Source of the DNA: Plasticicumulans lactativorans
Lineage (GTDB): Bacteria; Pseudomonadota; Gammaproteobacteria; Competibacterales; Competibacteraceae
Direction: 5' to 3'
Assembly (NCBI RefSeq): GCF_004341245.1
Contig: NZ_SLWY01000011.1
Span: forward strand, 62,001-126,000
DNA length: 64,000 nt
Shown here in pieces: positions 1 through 10,255 of the stretch (positions within the stretch are counted from its first letter, which is position 1; each line of letters starts with the position of its first letter). The translations under genes and the position numbers were made by a program. The notes below the pieces were generated by a model. That model did not search any database and was not told the origin of the DNA. It was given only the letters and a program-made list of their open reading frames with translations.

Positions 1-931
1 TGGCGCGCAGCGTGGTGATCATCGCCCGCGCGGTGTCGAGCGCCGAGCTGAACTCGCGCAGCGCCGGGCGCGGCGAGGCGTTCGGCAGGCGGCCGATGCG
101 CTCGAGGTCGAGGCCGATGCGCAGCAGGCGCACGTCGACCTCGGCGAGCTTGGCGCGCTCGATCGACACCTGGCGCTCGAGGTCGAGCACGCGCCGCTCG
201 GCGTCGCTCAGGCGGTCGCCCTCGCGCTCGAGCTGCGCGGCGAGGGTCGCCGCGCGCTCCGAGGCGGCCTGCGCCGCGCGCTGCAGCTCGGCCTCGCGGT
301 CGGCCTGTGCCTCGCGGCGGCTGCGGTCCTCCTGCTGGCGGAAGGCCTGCTCCAGGCGCGTCTGCCACTGTTCGAGCAGCGCCACGCGCTGCGTCAGCAG
401 CTCGGTCTGCACCCGCACCTGTTCGAGGTGCTTCTGCTCCAGGGCGAGCTCGTCGCGGCGCTGGCCGAGGTCGCGGGTGGCGAGTTCGAGCTGGGCGCCG
501 GCGGCGTCGCCCTGCAGCGTCGGCGACGTCGGGCTCCTCAGCAGCTGCACGCGCGCCTCCAGGTCGCGCACGGTCTGCGTCAGCGTGCGGACGCGCTGCT
601 CGGTGTTGGTGGCGTCCACGCGCAGGTCTTCGAGGCGCAGCAGCGCGGCCTTGGTATCGACACGCGCCTGTTCGACCGCGTCCTCGGTGACGCTGTCGGG
701 GGTCAGCGCGGCGATGCGCCGCGGCACCTCGGCCGCCAGCGCCGCCAGCTCCTGGCGCACGCGCTCGACCACCGCGGCCTCCTCGGCCAGGGCCTGGCTG
801 CGCGTGGCGGTCTGTTCGGCGGCCTTCGACGGGTCGATCGGCGCGGTGGTGGCGGGCGCCACGTCGTCGAGCGCCGCGTGCGCCGGCAGCAGCACGAACA
901 GCAGGATCAGGGTCGACAGCAGGTGAGACAT
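1..931 (-). CDS. N-terminal part of a probable MscS/KefA-type mechanosensitive channel (3' end outside the window)
   Basis: An open minus-strand frame runs from an ATG at 931 off the window edge, giving 310 residues without a stop. Residues 1-20 ([20 protein letters not shown]) form a typical signal peptide. Almost everything after it is charged, Ala/Glu/Gln/Arg-rich and predicted coiled coil (repeated [18 protein letters not shown] segments). A Sec-exported coiled coil of this length is what precedes the membrane and MscS domains in large KefA/MscK-like or DUF3772-type channels, which relieve hypoosmotic stress at the inner membrane. The pore domain is not in the window, so the family call is inference. 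Another exported coiled-coil protein is possible. The opposite strand is also open here, but that is a GC-skew shadow. Confidence 0.6.
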   Translation of the reverse strand, partial: MSHLLSTLILLFVLLPAHAALDDVAPATTAPIDPSKAAEQTATRSQALAEEAAVVERVRQELAALAAEVPRRIAALTPDSVTEDAVEQARVDTKAALLRLEDLRVDATNTEQRVRTLTQTVRDLEARVQLLRSPTSPTLQGDAAGAQLELATRDLGQRRDELALEQKHLEQVRVQTELLTQRVALLEQWQTRLEQAFRQQEDRSRREAQADREAELQRAAQAASERAATLAAQLEREGDRLSDAERRVLDLERQVSIERAKLAEVDVRLLRIGLDLERIGRLPNASPRPALREFSSALDTARAMITTLRA

Positions 932-1088
932 GGCGGAACCGTACGGCGGCAGGCAGTCCGCGAGGGAAGCCGAGCCGGGCGCCGAAGTCAACCGCCGCGG
1001 CGCGCCGCCCGCCGGTGGGTGGCCGGCGCCCCGGCTACACTCAGGCGAGCGCGGCCGCCCACCGGTCGCATCCCCCGGACCGCCGCCG

Positions 1089-1631
1089 ATGACCGATGCC
1101 CGCCTGCTGCTCGACGCCGCCCACTTCGCCGCCGTGCGCCACCGCACCCAGCGGCGCAAGGGCGCCGATGCCTCGCCCTACATCAACCACCCGCTGGAGG
1201 TCGCCGCCCTCCTCGCCGAATGCGGCGTGGACGATGCCGCCGTGCTCGCCGCGGCGCTGCTGCACGACACCGTCGAGGACACCGAGACCACCCCGGACGA
1301 GCTCGCCGCACGCTTCGGCGCGCGCATCGCCGGACTGGTCGCCGAGGTCACCGACGACAAGCGGCTGCCCAAGGCCGAACGCAAGCGCCTGCAGATCGTC
1401 CACGCCCCGCAGCTGTCGGCGGGGGCGCGGCTGGTCAAGCTCGCCGACAAGATCTGCAACGTCCGTGACGTCACCCATCACCCGCCCGACTGGCCGCACG
1501 CGCGCCGCCGCGAGTACCTGGCCTGGGCCGCCGCGGTGGTCGACGGCTGCCGCGGCAGCCACGCCGAACTCGAAGCCCGCTTCGACGCCGCCCTCGCCGA
1601 GGGCCTGGCGCTGCTCGACGCCGGTGACTGA
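1089..1631 (+). CDS. HD-domain phosphohydrolase (SpoT/MESH1-like)
   Basis: The 180-residue product carries the HD-domain metal motifs of the RelA/SpoT hydrolase and MESH1 family: an early YINHPLEVA, then [11 protein letters not shown] (the His-Asp pair) and later [17 protein letters not shown]1-type enzymes are small single-domain hydrolases acting on (p)ppGpp or NADPH in the cytosol, and the length fits. No synthetase, TGS or ACT domain is present, so this is not a full SpoT. The ATG at 1089 was chosen because it opens the conserved domain; upstream in-frame codons are low-complexity. The gene is 26 bp upstream of a GST gene on the same strand. The substrate cannot be read from sequence. Confidence 0.85.
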   Translation: MTDARLLLDAAHFAAVRHRTQRRKGADASPYINHPLEVAALLAECGVDDAAVLAAALLHDTVEDTETTPDELAARFGARIAGLVAEVTDDKRLPKAERKRLQIVHAPQLSAGARLVKLADKICNVRDVTHHPPDWPHARRREYLAWAAAVVDGCRGSHAELEARFDAALAEGLALLDAGD

Positions 1632-1657
1632 TCCCACCCCCGACGCGGAGGTTCACG

Positions 1658-2326
1658 ATGGAACTGGTGCTGCACGGCGCCCCGCTCTCCCCCTACGTAC
1701 GCAAGGTGCGCGTCACGCTCGCACTGAAGCACGTCGCCTGCACGCTCGACCCGATCGACCCCTGGCGCCAGGCCGTGCGCCTGCGCGAGCTCAACCCGAT
1801 CGGGCGCATCCCGGTGCTGGAGGTCGACGGCCGGCCGCTGTGCGAATCGAGCGTGATCTGCCACTACCTCGACGAGGTGTACCCCGAGCCGCCGCTGCTG
1901 CCGGCCGAGCCGTGGGCGCGCGCCCGCGCGCGCTGGTTCGAGCGCTACGCCGACACCGAGCTCGGCCCCCTGCTGACCTTCGCGGTGTTCGGCCAGCGCG
2001 TGATCCGCCCGCTGCTCGGCCAGCCCGTCGACGAGGCGCAGGTCCGCGCGGCGATCGACGAGCGGCTGCCGCCGCTGCTCGACTGGCTCGAAGCCGAGCT
2101 CGGCGACCGTGACTGGCTGGTCGGCGCCGGCCCGACGCTCGCCGACCTCGCCTTCGCCACCCACACCGTCAACTACGGCTACGGCGGCGAGGCGCTCGAC
2201 CCGACCCGCCACCCGCGCCTGTGCGCGCTCGCCGCACGCACCCTCGCCACCCTGCCCTTCGCCGCGCTGCTCGCCGAGGAGGCCGCGGTGATGGACAAGG
2301 TCCGCGCCCGCCTCGCCCGCCCCTGA
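1658..2326 (+). CDS. Glutathione S-transferase family protein
   Basis: The 222-residue protein begins with a thioredoxin-fold GST domain (GAPLSPYVRKVRVTLALK), then NPIGRIPVLEVDG, the cis-Pro glutathione-binding turn, and CESSVICHYLDE, the Glu-Ser pair that binds the gamma-glutamyl group. Residues from about 90 onward form the all-helical C-terminal domain. The length is typical. GSTs of this type conjugate or isomerise electrophiles in the cytosol; the substrate is unknown. An AGG-rich Shine-Dalgarno (gcggagg) precedes the ATG. It follows the HD hydrolase gene by 26 bp and may be co-transcribed. Confidence 0.85.
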   Translation: MELVLHGAPLSPYVRKVRVTLALKHVACTLDPIDPWRQAVRLRELNPIGRIPVLEVDGRPLCESSVICHYLDEVYPEPPLLPAEPWARARARWFERYADTELGPLLTFAVFGQRVIRPLLGQPVDEAQVRAAIDERLPPLLDWLEAELGDRDWLVGAGPTLADLAFATHTVNYGYGGEALDPTRHPRLCALAARTLATLPFAALLAEEAAVMDKVRARLARP

Positions 2327-2802
2327 GCCCGCCGGCGCGGCGAATGCCTTGCGGCGCCCCGGCTCCCCGGTGCTTTACGGCTGATCAGGCGAGGGCGTCC
2401 GTTTTTCCAGTCGGGCATCCGCCCGGGCGCCGGCACGCAGCGCCATGTCATCGGCGGACCCAGCGTTCTCGACGCGCCCGCGCAGAGCCTGTCGAATCCT
2501 GGCCAGAAAGCCTTTTGAGGAAAAGAGCGTCCACCGCACCTTTTCGAATCCGACAGGCCCTGCGCCGATTCCACTTCTGGAGAATATTTAAGGCGAATGC
2601 CGGATGCAGAAAGCGTCACCGCGTCATGGCCGCCATCGTTCACCGTAAATGCCGATCAGATGCGCAGCCGTCATATCAGGCGGTCATGGAATGCAAGCGG
2701 CGTTTCGCGTGCCACGCCGATCATTCGTCAAAACGGTTTCCGGGAGAATGCAGAACGCTTATCGCAGCATCGCGCACAGGGTGAGCGGCCACGCGGCGGG
2801 GT
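2327..2802. other. Intergenic stretch, no gene seen
   Basis: These 476 bases lie between the 3' ends of the GST and GntR genes. Short overlapping frames exist on both strands but none has a domain, a sensible ribosome site or family character. Inverted GCCTGTC/GACAGGC heptamers occur about 60 bp apart (2487 and 2552) without a T-run. No convincing terminator or RNA gene was found. Confidence 0.5.
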
Positions 2803-3459
2803 TCAATCCAGGCGGGCGAAACTCGCCATGATCATGCGTTCGGATTTCGCCAGGTAATCCTCCAGCAGATCGGCCGCGCATTTCTGGTCGCCGTCCTCGA
2901 TGCGCTGCACGATCGCCCGGTTGAGGCTGATGTAGGGTTCGTGCAGCACGGCGGGGTGTTTCAGGAGGCCGAAGGCCAGGCGCAGTTCGACCGAGAGCCG
3001 CGCGAAGAAGGCGATCAGGCGCGGGCTGTCGGTCAAGGCGACGATGGCGCGGTGGAATTCGATGTTGGCGCTGCCGACGGCCCGCCAGTCGAGCACGGAG
3101 GCCATGCGCTCGGCATGGTCGACGGCGAGGCGCATCCGCGCCACGGCTTCATGGCGCGGCCAGGCCTGGGCCAGCGCGGGCACCTCGATCAGCCGCCGTG
3201 CGCGGTAGATGTCGAGGATCGAGGCCATCGAGGGCACGGCCACGAAGACGCCCCGGTTCGGCTCGTAGCGCAGGACGCCGTCGCGCGTCAGCAGGCGGAA
3301 CGCCTCGCGCAGCGTATTGCGCGAGATCTCCATCTCGGTCGCGAACTTCGTCTCGAACAGGCGCTGGCCGGGCCGCAGCGCACCGCTCGCCACCTGCTCG
3401 CACAGCCGGGTGGCGATCTCTTCGGCAAGGCCCGTGGTCTGTTCTCGTGCATCCGCCAT
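2803..3459 (-). CDS. GntR-family (FadR/FCD subfamily) transcriptional regulator
   Basis: The 218-residue protein has an N-terminal winged helix-turn-helix (residues ~10-75: LRPGQRLFETKFATEMEISR, then NTLREAFRLLTRDGVL) and an all-helical FCD ligand-binding domain (~85-215) with the metal-site-like Asp/His residues expected (EFHRAIV, ISLNRAIVQRIEDGD). FCD regulators usually repress a divergently transcribed catabolic operon and are released by its substrate. Here the divergent operon is the PxpA/KipI-KipA/biotin carboxylase set. Two palindromes matching the subfamily operator pattern lie between the genes (3686-3700 and 3709-3721). The likely effector is 5-oxoproline or a related lactam, which is inference from context. 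Confidence 0.9.
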   Translation of the reverse strand: MADAREQTTGLAEEIATRLCEQVASGALRPGQRLFETKFATEMEISRNTLREAFRLLTRDGVLRYEPNRGVFVAVPSMASILDIYRARRLIEVPALAQAWPRHEAVARMRLAVDHAERMASVLDWRAVGSANIEFHRAIVALTDSPRLIAFFARLSVELRLAFGLLKHPAVLHEPYISLNRAIVQRIEDGDQKCAADLLEDYLAKSERMIMASFARLD

Positions 3460-3685
3460 GGCGAGGCATCTTTAATTCGTCGCGACCTGGCGATCATGTC
3501 CGAGACACCGGGTGCAGACAAGACGGGGCCCGTCGCCTGCATCGCGCGACGGCACCGGCAGCGCCCGCGGCATGGACGGGTACGGCGCCGGATTGCCTGA
3601 TCCGATCGCCTTTCGCCCGTTCGCGTAGAATGCGCCAGAATAAGCAAGGCGCGGTCGGAATCGCTTAATCGGCGGGCGCCCCGCA

Positions 3686-3700
3686 TTTCGTTCAACGAAA
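3686..3700. promoter_or_regulatory. Candidate GntR/FCD operator 1
   Basis: TTTCGTTCAACGAAA is a perfect inverted repeat around a central C. Its inner part, TCGTTCAACGA, fits the FadR-subfamily operator pattern T-N-G-T-N3-A-C-N-A. It lies in the divergent intergenic region between the FCD regulator and the NRAMP-like gene. Confidence 0.65.
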
Positions 3701-3708
3701 CCGGGAGG

Positions 3709-3721
3709 ATTGTTCAACAAT
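3709..3721. promoter_or_regulatory. Candidate GntR/FCD operator 2
   Basis: ATTGTTCAACAAT is a second perfect inverted repeat with the same GTTCAAC centre and also fits T-N-G-T-N3-A-C-N-A. Its centre is 22 bp from that of operator 1, about two helical turns, so two dimers would sit on the same DNA face. Confidence 0.65.
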
Positions 3722-3805
3722 AATCCTGTTGACGGATGGTGGCGTCGAATTCATAGTTGAATCATTCCAACGACGCATGGCAGACATGCAGCAGGAGCAT
3801 GACCG

Positions 3806-5047
3806 ATGGCCGAATCCGTCTCATCCCTTTCTGCCACTGCCACCCATGCTGCCGCCCGCAGCGGGTTCATGGCGGCGATCTTTCTGATGGCGACTTCGGC
3901 CATCGGGCCGGGCTTCATCACCCAGACCGCGACCTTCACCGCGAAACTCGGCGCGGCTTTCGCATTCGCGATCCTCGCCTCGATCGTCATCGACTTCGTG
4001 GTGCAGCTCAACATCTGGCGCATCACCGCGCTGACCGGGCGTAATGCCTCGGACACGGCGAACGCGGCGATTCCCGGCTCGGGCTATCTGCTGGCGGTGC
4101 TGGTGCTGATCGGCGGGCTGGCTTTCAATATCGGCAACATCGCCGGGGCCGGGCTGGGCGTGAATGCGATGCTGGGGCTGGACCCGAAGCTCGGCGGCGT
4201 GATCTCGGCACTGCTGGCCATCGGCATCTTCCTGTCGAAACGGGCCGGGCTGCTCCTGGACCGGTCGCTGATCGGGCTTGGCCTCCTGATGATCGGCATG
4301 ACGCTGGTCGTGGCGCTGGTCTCGCAGCCGCCGGTCGGTGAGGCACTGCGCCAGACCATCCTGCCCGAGATCGTGGATTTCGCCACCATCACCACCATCG
4401 TCGGCGGCACCGTGGGCGGCTACATCACCTATTCCGGCGCACACCGGCTGCTGGACAAGGGCCTCACCGGCGAGCACAACCTGGCCGCCGTCACCCGCGC
4501 CTCGCTGAGCGGGATCGCGGTCACCGGCCTCATGCGCGCCGTGCTGTTCCTGGCGATCCTCGGCGTCGTCGCCTCGGGCGTGACGCTGGAGCTGTCCAGC
4601 CAGGCCGCCAACCCCGCGGCGCAGGCCTTTGCCGCCGTGCTGGGCGACTGGGGCATGCGGATCTTCGGCGTGGTGCTGTGGGCGGCGGCGATCACCTCGG
4701 TCATCGGGGCGGCCTACACCTCGGTCAGCTTCCTGACGGTGTTCAGCCCGATGGATGACCGCGCCCGCAACATCGCCACGGTGGCCTTCATCGCCCTCTC
4801 GCTGGCGGTCTACATCTCGCTCGGGACGGCACCTGCGGCGATCCTCGTCTTCGTCGGCGGCTTCAACGGGCTGATCCTGCCCATCGGCCTGACCATCTTC
4901 ACCTATGTCGGATTCGCGCGGTCGGACCTGATGGGCGGCCATGTCTACAACCGCCCGCTGCTGATCGCCGCCGCCGTGGTCTGCGCGCTGACCTGGTACA
5001 TGGGCTTCAAGTCGATCGGCCCGATCTTCGCCTTCCTCGGCAAGTGA
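3806..5047 (+). CDS. NRAMP-like transporter of the YcsG type
   Basis: The 413-residue integral membrane protein has about eleven hydrophobic segments. It opens with [17 protein letters not shown], the NRAMP TM1 region where metal transporters have the DPGN motif. Here that motif is absent, so it probably does not move divalent metals. B. subtilis YcsG, encoded beside ycsF/kipI/kipA, is the best-known relative. The first gene of the operon is therefore most likely the uptake system for the compound metabolised by the following enzymes. A GCAGGAGC ribosome site lies 7-8 bases before the ATG at 3806. An ATG at 3799 is out of frame. Substrate assignment (5-oxoproline or similar) is by context only. 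Confidence 0.8.
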   Translation: MAESVSSLSATATHAAARSGFMAAIFLMATSAIGPGFITQTATFTAKLGAAFAFAILASIVIDFVVQLNIWRITALTGRNASDTANAAIPGSGYLLAVLVLIGGLAFNIGNIAGAGLGVNAMLGLDPKLGGVISALLAIGIFLSKRAGLLLDRSLIGLGLLMIGMTLVVALVSQPPVGEALRQTILPEIVDFATITTIVGGTVGGYITYSGAHRLLDKGLTGEHNLAAVTRASLSGIAVTGLMRAVLFLAILGVVASGVTLELSSQAANPAAQAFAAVLGDWGMRIFGVVLWAAAITSVIGAAYTSVSFLTVFSPMDDRARNIATVAFIALSLAVYISLGTAPAAILVFVGGFNGLILPIGLTIFTYVGFARSDLMGGHVYNRPLLIAAAVVCALTWYMGFKSIGPIFAFLGK

Positions 5048-5081
5048 CCCAGCGGCCCGTTCCCATCTCAGGAGGCATGCG

Positions 5082-5855
5082 ATGAGCCATCGGATCGATC
5101 TCAACAGTGACCTGGGCGAGGGGTACGGCGCCTGGAAGATGGGCGATGACGCGACGATGCTCGGCATCGTCAGCTCGGCCAACGTCGCCTGCGGCTTCCA
5201 TGCGGGCGACCCGCTGACCATCCTGACCACGGTGCGCGAGGCCGCGGCACGGGGCGTGGCGATCGGCGCGCACGTGTCCTACCCCGACCGCGTGGGCTTC
5301 GGCCGCCGCCCGATGGACGTGACCTCGGCCGAACTCACCGCCGACGTGATCTACCAGATCGGCGCGCTGCAGGGGGTCTGCGCCGCCGCCGGCACCCGCG
5401 TGCGCTACGTCAAGCCGCATGGCGCGCTCTACAACACCATCGCCACCGACGCCCGCCAGGCCGACGCCGTGATCGCGGCGATCCGCGAGATCGATCCCGC
5501 GCTGATCCTGATGGGCCTGTCCGGGACGCCGGTCCTGGACCGCGCCCGCGACGCGGGGCTCGCCACCGTGGCCGAGGCCTTCGCCGATCGCGGCTATACG
5601 CCCGACGGGCAGCTCGTCTCGCGCCGCCTGCCGGGCGCGGTGCTGCATGACGCCGAGGCGGTCGCCGCCCGGATGCTGCGCCTCGCCACCGAGGGCACGC
5701 TCGCGGCCGCCGACGGCTCCACCCTGCGGCTCGCGGCCGACAGCATCTGCATCCACGGCGACAGCCCCGATGCCGTCGGCATGGCCCGGCGCGTGCGCGA
5801 GGTCCTCGTGGCCAACGGCGTCACCATCGCCTCCTTCGCCGGGGTGGCGGGATGA
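5082..5855 (+). CDS. pxpA: 5-oxoprolinase subunit A (LamB/YcsF family)
   Basis: The 257-residue protein has the LamB/YcsF signature throughout: [19 protein letters not shown] at the start, [26 protein letters not shown], and [11 protein letters not shown]. PxpA works with PxpB and PxpC in ATP-dependent opening of 5-oxoproline (pyroglutamate) to glutamate. An AGGAGG precedes the start by 8 bases. The stop overlaps the next start (ATGA at 5852), so translation of the two is coupled. The companion PxpB and PxpC are fused two genes downstream. Confidence 0.93.
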   Translation: MSHRIDLNSDLGEGYGAWKMGDDATMLGIVSSANVACGFHAGDPLTILTTVREAAARGVAIGAHVSYPDRVGFGRRPMDVTSAELTADVIYQIGALQGVCAAAGTRVRYVKPHGALYNTIATDARQADAVIAAIREIDPALILMGLSGTPVLDRARDAGLATVAEAFADRGYTPDGQLVSRRLPGAVLHDAEAVAARMLRLATEGTLAAADGSTLRLAADSICIHGDSPDAVGMARRVREVLVANGVTIASFAGVAG

Positions 5856-6646
5856 GCGCGCGGCTTCCCGATCCCGCGAGCGCCCGCGCGGCACGGCTGT
5901 CCTACCGCGACGGGCTTGCCGTGCCCACCGCCGGGGTCGCACCGGGTTTCACCCAGTGCAACCTGATCGCGCTGCCGAAGGACTGGGCCTGGGACTTCCT
6001 GCTCTATGCGCAGCGCAACCCGAAGCCCTGCCCGGTCCTCGACGTCACCGATCCCGGCAGCCACCGCACCGCGCTGGCGCCAGAGGCCGACCTGCGACGG
6101 GACCTGCCGCGGTACCGCGTCTGGCGCGACGGCGTCCTCGCCGAGGAAGTGAGCGACGCGCGCGCGGCCTGGGCCGAGCACCCGGATCTCGTGACCTTCC
6201 TGATCGGCTGCTCCTTCACCTTCGAAACGCCGCTGCAGCAGGCGGGGATCGAGGTGCGCCACATCGCGCAGGGGTGCAACGTGCCGATGTACCTGACCGC
6301 GCGCGACTGCCGCCCGGCGGGGCGGCTGCACGGCCGGCTGGTGGTCTCGATGCGGCCGATCCCGGCCGCCCGGGTGGCCGAGGCGGTGATGATCTCGGGC
6401 CGCACGCCCGCCGTCCACGGCGCCCCCGTCCACATCGGCGCGCCCGAGGCGCTCGGCATCGCCGACCTCTCGCGCCCGGACTTCGGTGACCCGGTCGACC
6501 TCCGCGACGGCGAGGTCCCGGTGTTCTGGGCCTGCGGGGTGACGCCGCAGGCGGCGGTGATGGCGTCGAAGCCGCCCTTCGCGATCACCCATGCGCCGGG
6601 CTACATGTTCATCACCGATGTGCCCGACACGCACTGGCAGGTGTAG
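5852..6646 (+). CDS. DUF1445 putative hydro-lyase (YcsI-like)
   Basis: The 264-residue protein belongs to the DUF1445/YcsI family: [20 protein letters not shown], then [20 protein letters not shown], then [10 protein letters not shown] and [13 protein letters not shown] with its conserved Cys-Gly. The length is typical. The biochemical role is unproven. In mammalian D-glutamate cyclase (DGLUCY) a DUF1445 region is fused to the catalytic domain that forms 5-oxo-D-proline, which ties the family to the same metabolite as the neighbouring PxpA and PxpBC. It starts inside the pxpA stop codon and ends 3 bases before the PxpBC gene. Confidence 0.9.
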   Translation: MSARLPDPASARAARLSYRDGLAVPTAGVAPGFTQCNLIALPKDWAWDFLLYAQRNPKPCPVLDVTDPGSHRTALAPEADLRRDLPRYRVWRDGVLAEEVSDARAAWAEHPDLVTFLIGCSFTFETPLQQAGIEVRHIAQGCNVPMYLTARDCRPAGRLHGRLVVSMRPIPAARVAEAVMISGRTPAVHGAPVHIGAPEALGIADLSRPDFGDPVDLRDGEVPVFWACGVTPQAAVMASKPPFAITHAPGYMFITDVPDTHWQV

Positions 6647-6649
6647 GCG

Positions 6650-8215
6650 ATGCGCTTCCTTCCGATTGGACCCCGCACGCTGCTCGTCGAACTGGCAGAC
6701 CTGGACGAGACGCTCGTCCTGTTCGACGCACTGGGTGCCGATCCCGTCGCGGGCGTGGCCGAGATCATCCCCGCCGCGCGCACGCTGATGATCCGCACCC
6801 TTCCCGGCGTCGCCGCCGATGCCGCGCTCGCCGCGCGCATCGCGGAACGCCGGCCCGCGCCGGGCACCCGCCCCGCCGCGCGCGCGGTCGAGACGGTCGA
6901 GATCCCGGTGAGCTATGACGGCGAGGATCTGGCCGACGTCGCGAAGCACCTGGGCCTGAGCGTGGCCGAGGTGATCGCCGCGCACCAGGCGACGACCTGG
7001 CAGGTGGCCTTCTGCGGCTTCGCGCCCGGCTTCGCCTACATGACCGGCGACGACGCGCGCTTCGACCTGCCGCGCCGGCCCTCGCCGCGGACCCGCATCC
7101 CGGCGGGCTCGGTCGCGCTGGCGGGGCGCTTCTGCGGCATCTACCCGCAGGAAACCCCCGGCGGCTGGCAGCTGATCGGCACCACCCGCGTGCCGATGTG
7201 GGACCTCGGCCGCACGCCGCCCGCGCTGCTGCGCCCGGGCGTGCGTGCGCGCTTCGTCGCCGGCACGGCCGGGATCCACCCCGTGGCCGCGCTCCCGGCG
7301 CCCGCCGCGGCCGAACCCGGACTGACCGTGGTCTCGACCGCCTTCCCGATCGTGTTCCAGGACGAGGGCCGGCCGGGACAGGGTGGCCAGGGGGTCTCGG
7401 TGTCGGGGGCGCTCGACATCGGGGCGCTGCGGCGGGCGAACCGCGCGCTCGGCAACCCCTCGGGCACGCCGGCCCTCGAGATCACGCTCGGCCCGGTGCG
7501 GATGCGCGCGGACCGGCCGCTCACGCTCGCGCTGACCGGCGCGGCTACGGCCACGGTGGTGCGCGACGGGCAGGCGACGCCGGTCACGCCGGGCGCGGCC
7601 TTCGCGATGGATGCGGGGGACGAGTTGCTCCTGCCCCCGCCCGAGGCGGGCATGCGCAGCTACCTCGCGCTGCGCGGCGGCTTTGCCGTGGCCCCGGTGC
7701 TGGACTCGGCGGCGACCGACACGCTGGCGCACGTCGGGCCGCCCGCCGTCACGAACGGCGCCGTGCTGGCACCGGCGCAGCGTCCGGCGGGGGCCGTCGC
7801 CGCCGAACCCGCGCCCGGCCCCGCGCTGCCGAAACCGGGCGACCTGGTCGAGCTGCCGGTGACGCTCGGCCCCCGCACCGACTGGTTCACGCCCGACATG
7901 GTCACCCGGTTCCTGACGCAGGAATGGCTGGTCACGCCGCAGAGCTCGCGCGTCGGCATCCGCCTGCAGGGCGCGGAGCCGCTGTCCCGCCCCGAGGCCA
8001 CCGAACTGCCTTCCGAAGGGACCGAGACCGGCGCGATCCAGGTTCCGCATTCCGGCCAACCGGTGCTGTTCCTCGCCGACCACCCGCTGACCGGCGGCTA
8101 CCCGGTGATCGCGACGCTCGACCCCGCCGCGCTCGATCTCGCCGGGCAGACCCCGCCCGGCGCGCGCATCCGCTTCGTCGCCCGCACCCCCTTCGCCCCC
8201 ATCGAACCGAAGTGA
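6650..8215 (+). CDS. Fused PxpB-PxpC (KipI-KipA, carboxyltransferase-like) protein
   Basis: The 521-residue protein joins two subunits that are separate in E. coli and B. subtilis. Residues 1-~220 are PxpB/Kip[16 protein letters not shown], then [33 protein letters not shown] and GGWQLIGTT. Residues ~225-521 are PxpC/Kip[21 protein letters not shown], then [18 protein letters not shown], and near the end [14 protein letters not shown]. The same KipI-KipA pair forms the carboxyltransferase part of urea carboxylase. With the biotin carboxylase-BCCP encoded 7 bases downstream, the operon could assemble a complete biotin-dependent carboxylase. The usual reading is 5-oxoprolinase; whether biotin is used is open. 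Confidence 0.92.
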   Translation: MRFLPIGPRTLLVELADLDETLVLFDALGADPVAGVAEIIPAARTLMIRTLPGVAADAALAARIAERRPAPGTRPAARAVETVEIPVSYDGEDLADVAKHLGLSVAEVIAAHQATTWQVAFCGFAPGFAYMTGDDARFDLPRRPSPRTRIPAGSVALAGRFCGIYPQETPGGWQLIGTTRVPMWDLGRTPPALLRPGVRARFVAGTAGIHPVAALPAPAAAEPGLTVVSTAFPIVFQDEGRPGQGGQGVSVSGALDIGALRRANRALGNPSGTPALEITLGPVRMRADRPLTLALTGAATATVVRDGQATPVTPGAAFAMDAGDELLLPPPEAGMRSYLALRGGFAVAPVLDSAATDTLAHVGPPAVTNGAVLAPAQRPAGAVAAEPAPGPALPKPGDLVELPVTLGPRTDWFTPDMVTRFLTQEWLVTPQSSRVGIRLQGAEPLSRPEATELPSEGTETGAIQVPHSGQPVLFLADHPLTGGYPVIATLDPAALDLAGQTPPGARIRFVARTPFAPIEPK

Positions 8216-8222
8216 GGCACAC

Positions 8223-9995
8223 ATGACGCTGTTTGCCGAAGGCCCCGAACTTCGCCCGCTCGCGCGGCTGCTGATCGCCAACCGGGGCGAGATCGCCGTG
8301 CGCATCATCCGCGCCTGCCGCGACGAGGGCATCGGGACGGTGGCCGTCTACGCCGATTCCGACCGCGACGCGCTGTTCGTGCGGATGGCGGACGCGGCCT
8401 ATCCCCTGGGCGGCGAGCGCCCGGCCGACACCTACCTGGATGCCGCGAAGATCATCGCCATCGCCGGCCGCGCCGGGGCCGACGCGATCCACCCGGGCTA
8501 CGGCTTCCTCTCCGAGCGTGCCGATTTCGCCCGCGCCGTGCAGGCGGCCGGGCTGATCTGGGTCGGCCCCGACCCGCAGGTGATCGAGGCGCTCGGCGAC
8601 AAGATCGAGGCCCGCCGCATCGCCGAGGCCGTCGGGGCGCCGCTGGTCGCGGGCACCCCCGGGCCGGTCGCGGATGCCGCCAGCGCCCTGGCCTTCGCGC
8701 GCGAATACGGGCTGCCGCTGGTGATCAAGGCCGCCTACGGCGGCGGCGGGCGCGGCATGAAGGTGGCCTGGCGCCTCGAAGAGGTCGAGGAACTCTTCGA
8801 CAGCGCCACGCGCGAGGCGCTGACTGCCTTCGGCCGCGGCGAATGCTTCATCGAGCAGTTCCTCGACCGCCCCCGCCACATCGAGGCGCAGGTGCTGGCC
8901 GACCGGCACGGCACGGTCAAGGTCCTGGGCACCCGCGACTGCTCGCTGCAGCGGCGCAACCAGAAGCTGGTCGAGGAGGCCCCCGCGCCCTTCCTGAGCG
9001 ACGCGCAGCGCGAGCGCATCCACGCCTCCGCGCGCGCGATCTGCGCCCATGCCGGCTACAGCGGCGCGGGGACGGTGGAGTTCCTGCTGTCGGCGAACGG
9101 CACGATCTCGTTCCTCGAGGTCAACACCCGGCTGCAGGTCGAACATCCGGTGACCGAGGAAACCACCGGCATCGACCTCGTGCGCGCGATGATCCGCGTG
9201 GCGCGGGGGGCGCGGCTCGCCGATGACACGGTGCCCGCCCCGCGCGGCCATTCCATCGAGTTCCGCATCAACGCCGAGGACCCGGCGCGCGGCTTCCTGC
9301 CCACCCCCGGCCCGATCGAGGCCTGGGAGCCCCCCACCGGCCCCGGCATCCGCATGGACAGCGGCGTGCTCGCGGGCTCGGTCGTGCCCGGCAGCTTCGA
9401 CTCGATGATGGCGAAGCTGATCGTCACCGGCGCCACCCGCGAGGAGGCCCTGCAGCGCGCCGAACGTGCGCTGCAGGAATTCCGCATCGACGGCGTCGCC
9501 TCGGTGCTGCCCTTCGACCGCGCCGTGCTGGCCGAGCCGGATTTCCGCGCCGCGGACGGTCATTTCCGCGTCCACACCCGCTGGATCGAGACCGACTTCG
9601 CCGAGCGCCTGGCCGCGGCCGTCGCCCCGCATGCCCGCGTGCTGCCCGCCGCCGCGCCCGCGCTGCTGCGCATCGCCGTCGAGATCGACGGCCGGCGGCA
9701 TGAACTGGGCCTGCCCGCGGGCCTGCTGGCGGCGCTGCCCGCCGCGGGCACGGGCGCCAGCGCCGCCGAACCGCAGGCCGACGACGCCACCAGCGTCGCC
9801 GCGCTGGTTTCGGGCACGCTGACGCTGTGGCATGCCGAGGATGGCGCCGAGGTCGAGAGCGGCCAGGTTATCGCCGTGATCGAGGCGATGAAGATGGAGA
9901 CCCGGATCGAGGCCCATCGCCCCGGCCGCCTGCGCCACGGCGCCGCGACGGGGACGGCCGTCGCTTTCGGCAAGGCCATCGGCCGCATCGAGTAA
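8223..9995 (+). CDS. Biotin carboxylase-biotin carboxyl carrier fusion
   Basis: The 590-residue protein contains a complete biotin carboxylase (residues ~10-455: [20 protein letters not shown], the ATP-grasp glycine loop [13 protein letters not shown], the catalytic [17 protein letters not shown]) and a C-terminal biotinyl domain (~515-590) with the biotinylation site EAMKMET. Fused alpha subunits of acyl-CoA carboxylases have a BT domain of about 150 residues between these parts; here the linker is only ~60 residues. No acyl-CoA carboxyltransferase beta subunit is nearby. The only carboxyltransferase-like protein is the adjacent KipI-KipA fusion, an arrangement reminiscent of urea carboxylase split in two. 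It is the last gene of the operon and is followed by a strong hairpin. Substrate unknown. Confidence 0.9.
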   Translation: MTLFAEGPELRPLARLLIANRGEIAVRIIRACRDEGIGTVAVYADSDRDALFVRMADAAYPLGGERPADTYLDAAKIIAIAGRAGADAIHPGYGFLSERADFARAVQAAGLIWVGPDPQVIEALGDKIEARRIAEAVGAPLVAGTPGPVADAASALAFAREYGLPLVIKAAYGGGGRGMKVAWRLEEVEELFDSATREALTAFGRGECFIEQFLDRPRHIEAQVLADRHGTVKVLGTRDCSLQRRNQKLVEEAPAPFLSDAQRERIHASARAICAHAGYSGAGTVEFLLSANGTISFLEVNTRLQVEHPVTEETTGIDLVRAMIRVARGARLADDTVPAPRGHSIEFRINAEDPARGFLPTPGPIEAWEPPTGPGIRMDSGVLAGSVVPGSFDSMMAKLIVTGATREEALQRAERALQEFRIDGVASVLPFDRAVLAEPDFRAADGHFRVHTRWIETDFAERLAAAVAPHARVLPAAAPALLRIAVEIDGRRHELGLPAGLLAALPAAGTGASAAEPQADDATSVAALVSGTLTLWHAEDGAEVESGQVIAVIEAMKMETRIEAHRPGRLRHGAATGTAVAFGKAIGRIE

Positions 9996-10004
9996 CCCCC
10001 GCAC

Positions 10005-10037
10005 GCGCACCGCAGCCCGTCGACGGGTGCGGTGCGC
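10005..10037. terminator. GC-rich hairpin after the oxoprolinase-type operon
   Basis: An inverted repeat of about 15 bp with one bulged base and a 2-base loop (arms 10005-10020 and 10023-10037) begins ten bases after the biotin carboxylase stop. No T-run follows, so it is either a weak terminator or an mRNA 3'-end stabiliser. Confidence 0.5.
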
Positions 10038-10255
10038 GGACGTGGGGCAGGCGGGGGATGGCGGCGGCATCCGCGGCGCGGAGGCCGGCCGGGCGGGACT
10101 TTTCTGCAGCGCCGGACGGAAAAAGCGGGGTGAGGGCTCTACGGTACAGGGGTACCGAACGGCGGCGACGCCGCGCCCGTCCCGCCGCACGTGATCACGG
10201 GCGGCACGGCGGCACGTCACGCGCGTGTTCCACCCGCATCCCGGAGCTCATCACG

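Noticed and set aside
12-926. Ser/Arg-rich plus-strand frame at the window start
   Set aside because: The minus strand encodes a signal peptide and coiled-coil protein across the same bases, and the plus frame shows only codon-shadow composition.
2487-2558. GCCTGTC/GACAGGC inverted repeat in the gap after the first GST gene
   Set aside because: The arms are only 7 bp and about 60 bp apart with no T-run, so a terminator or site call is not supported.
5594-8332. A 912-codon antisense frame across the PxpA-PxpBC genes
   Set aside because: Composition is typical of a shadow frame in GC-rich coding DNA; the plus-strand genes have clear family motifs and coupled starts.
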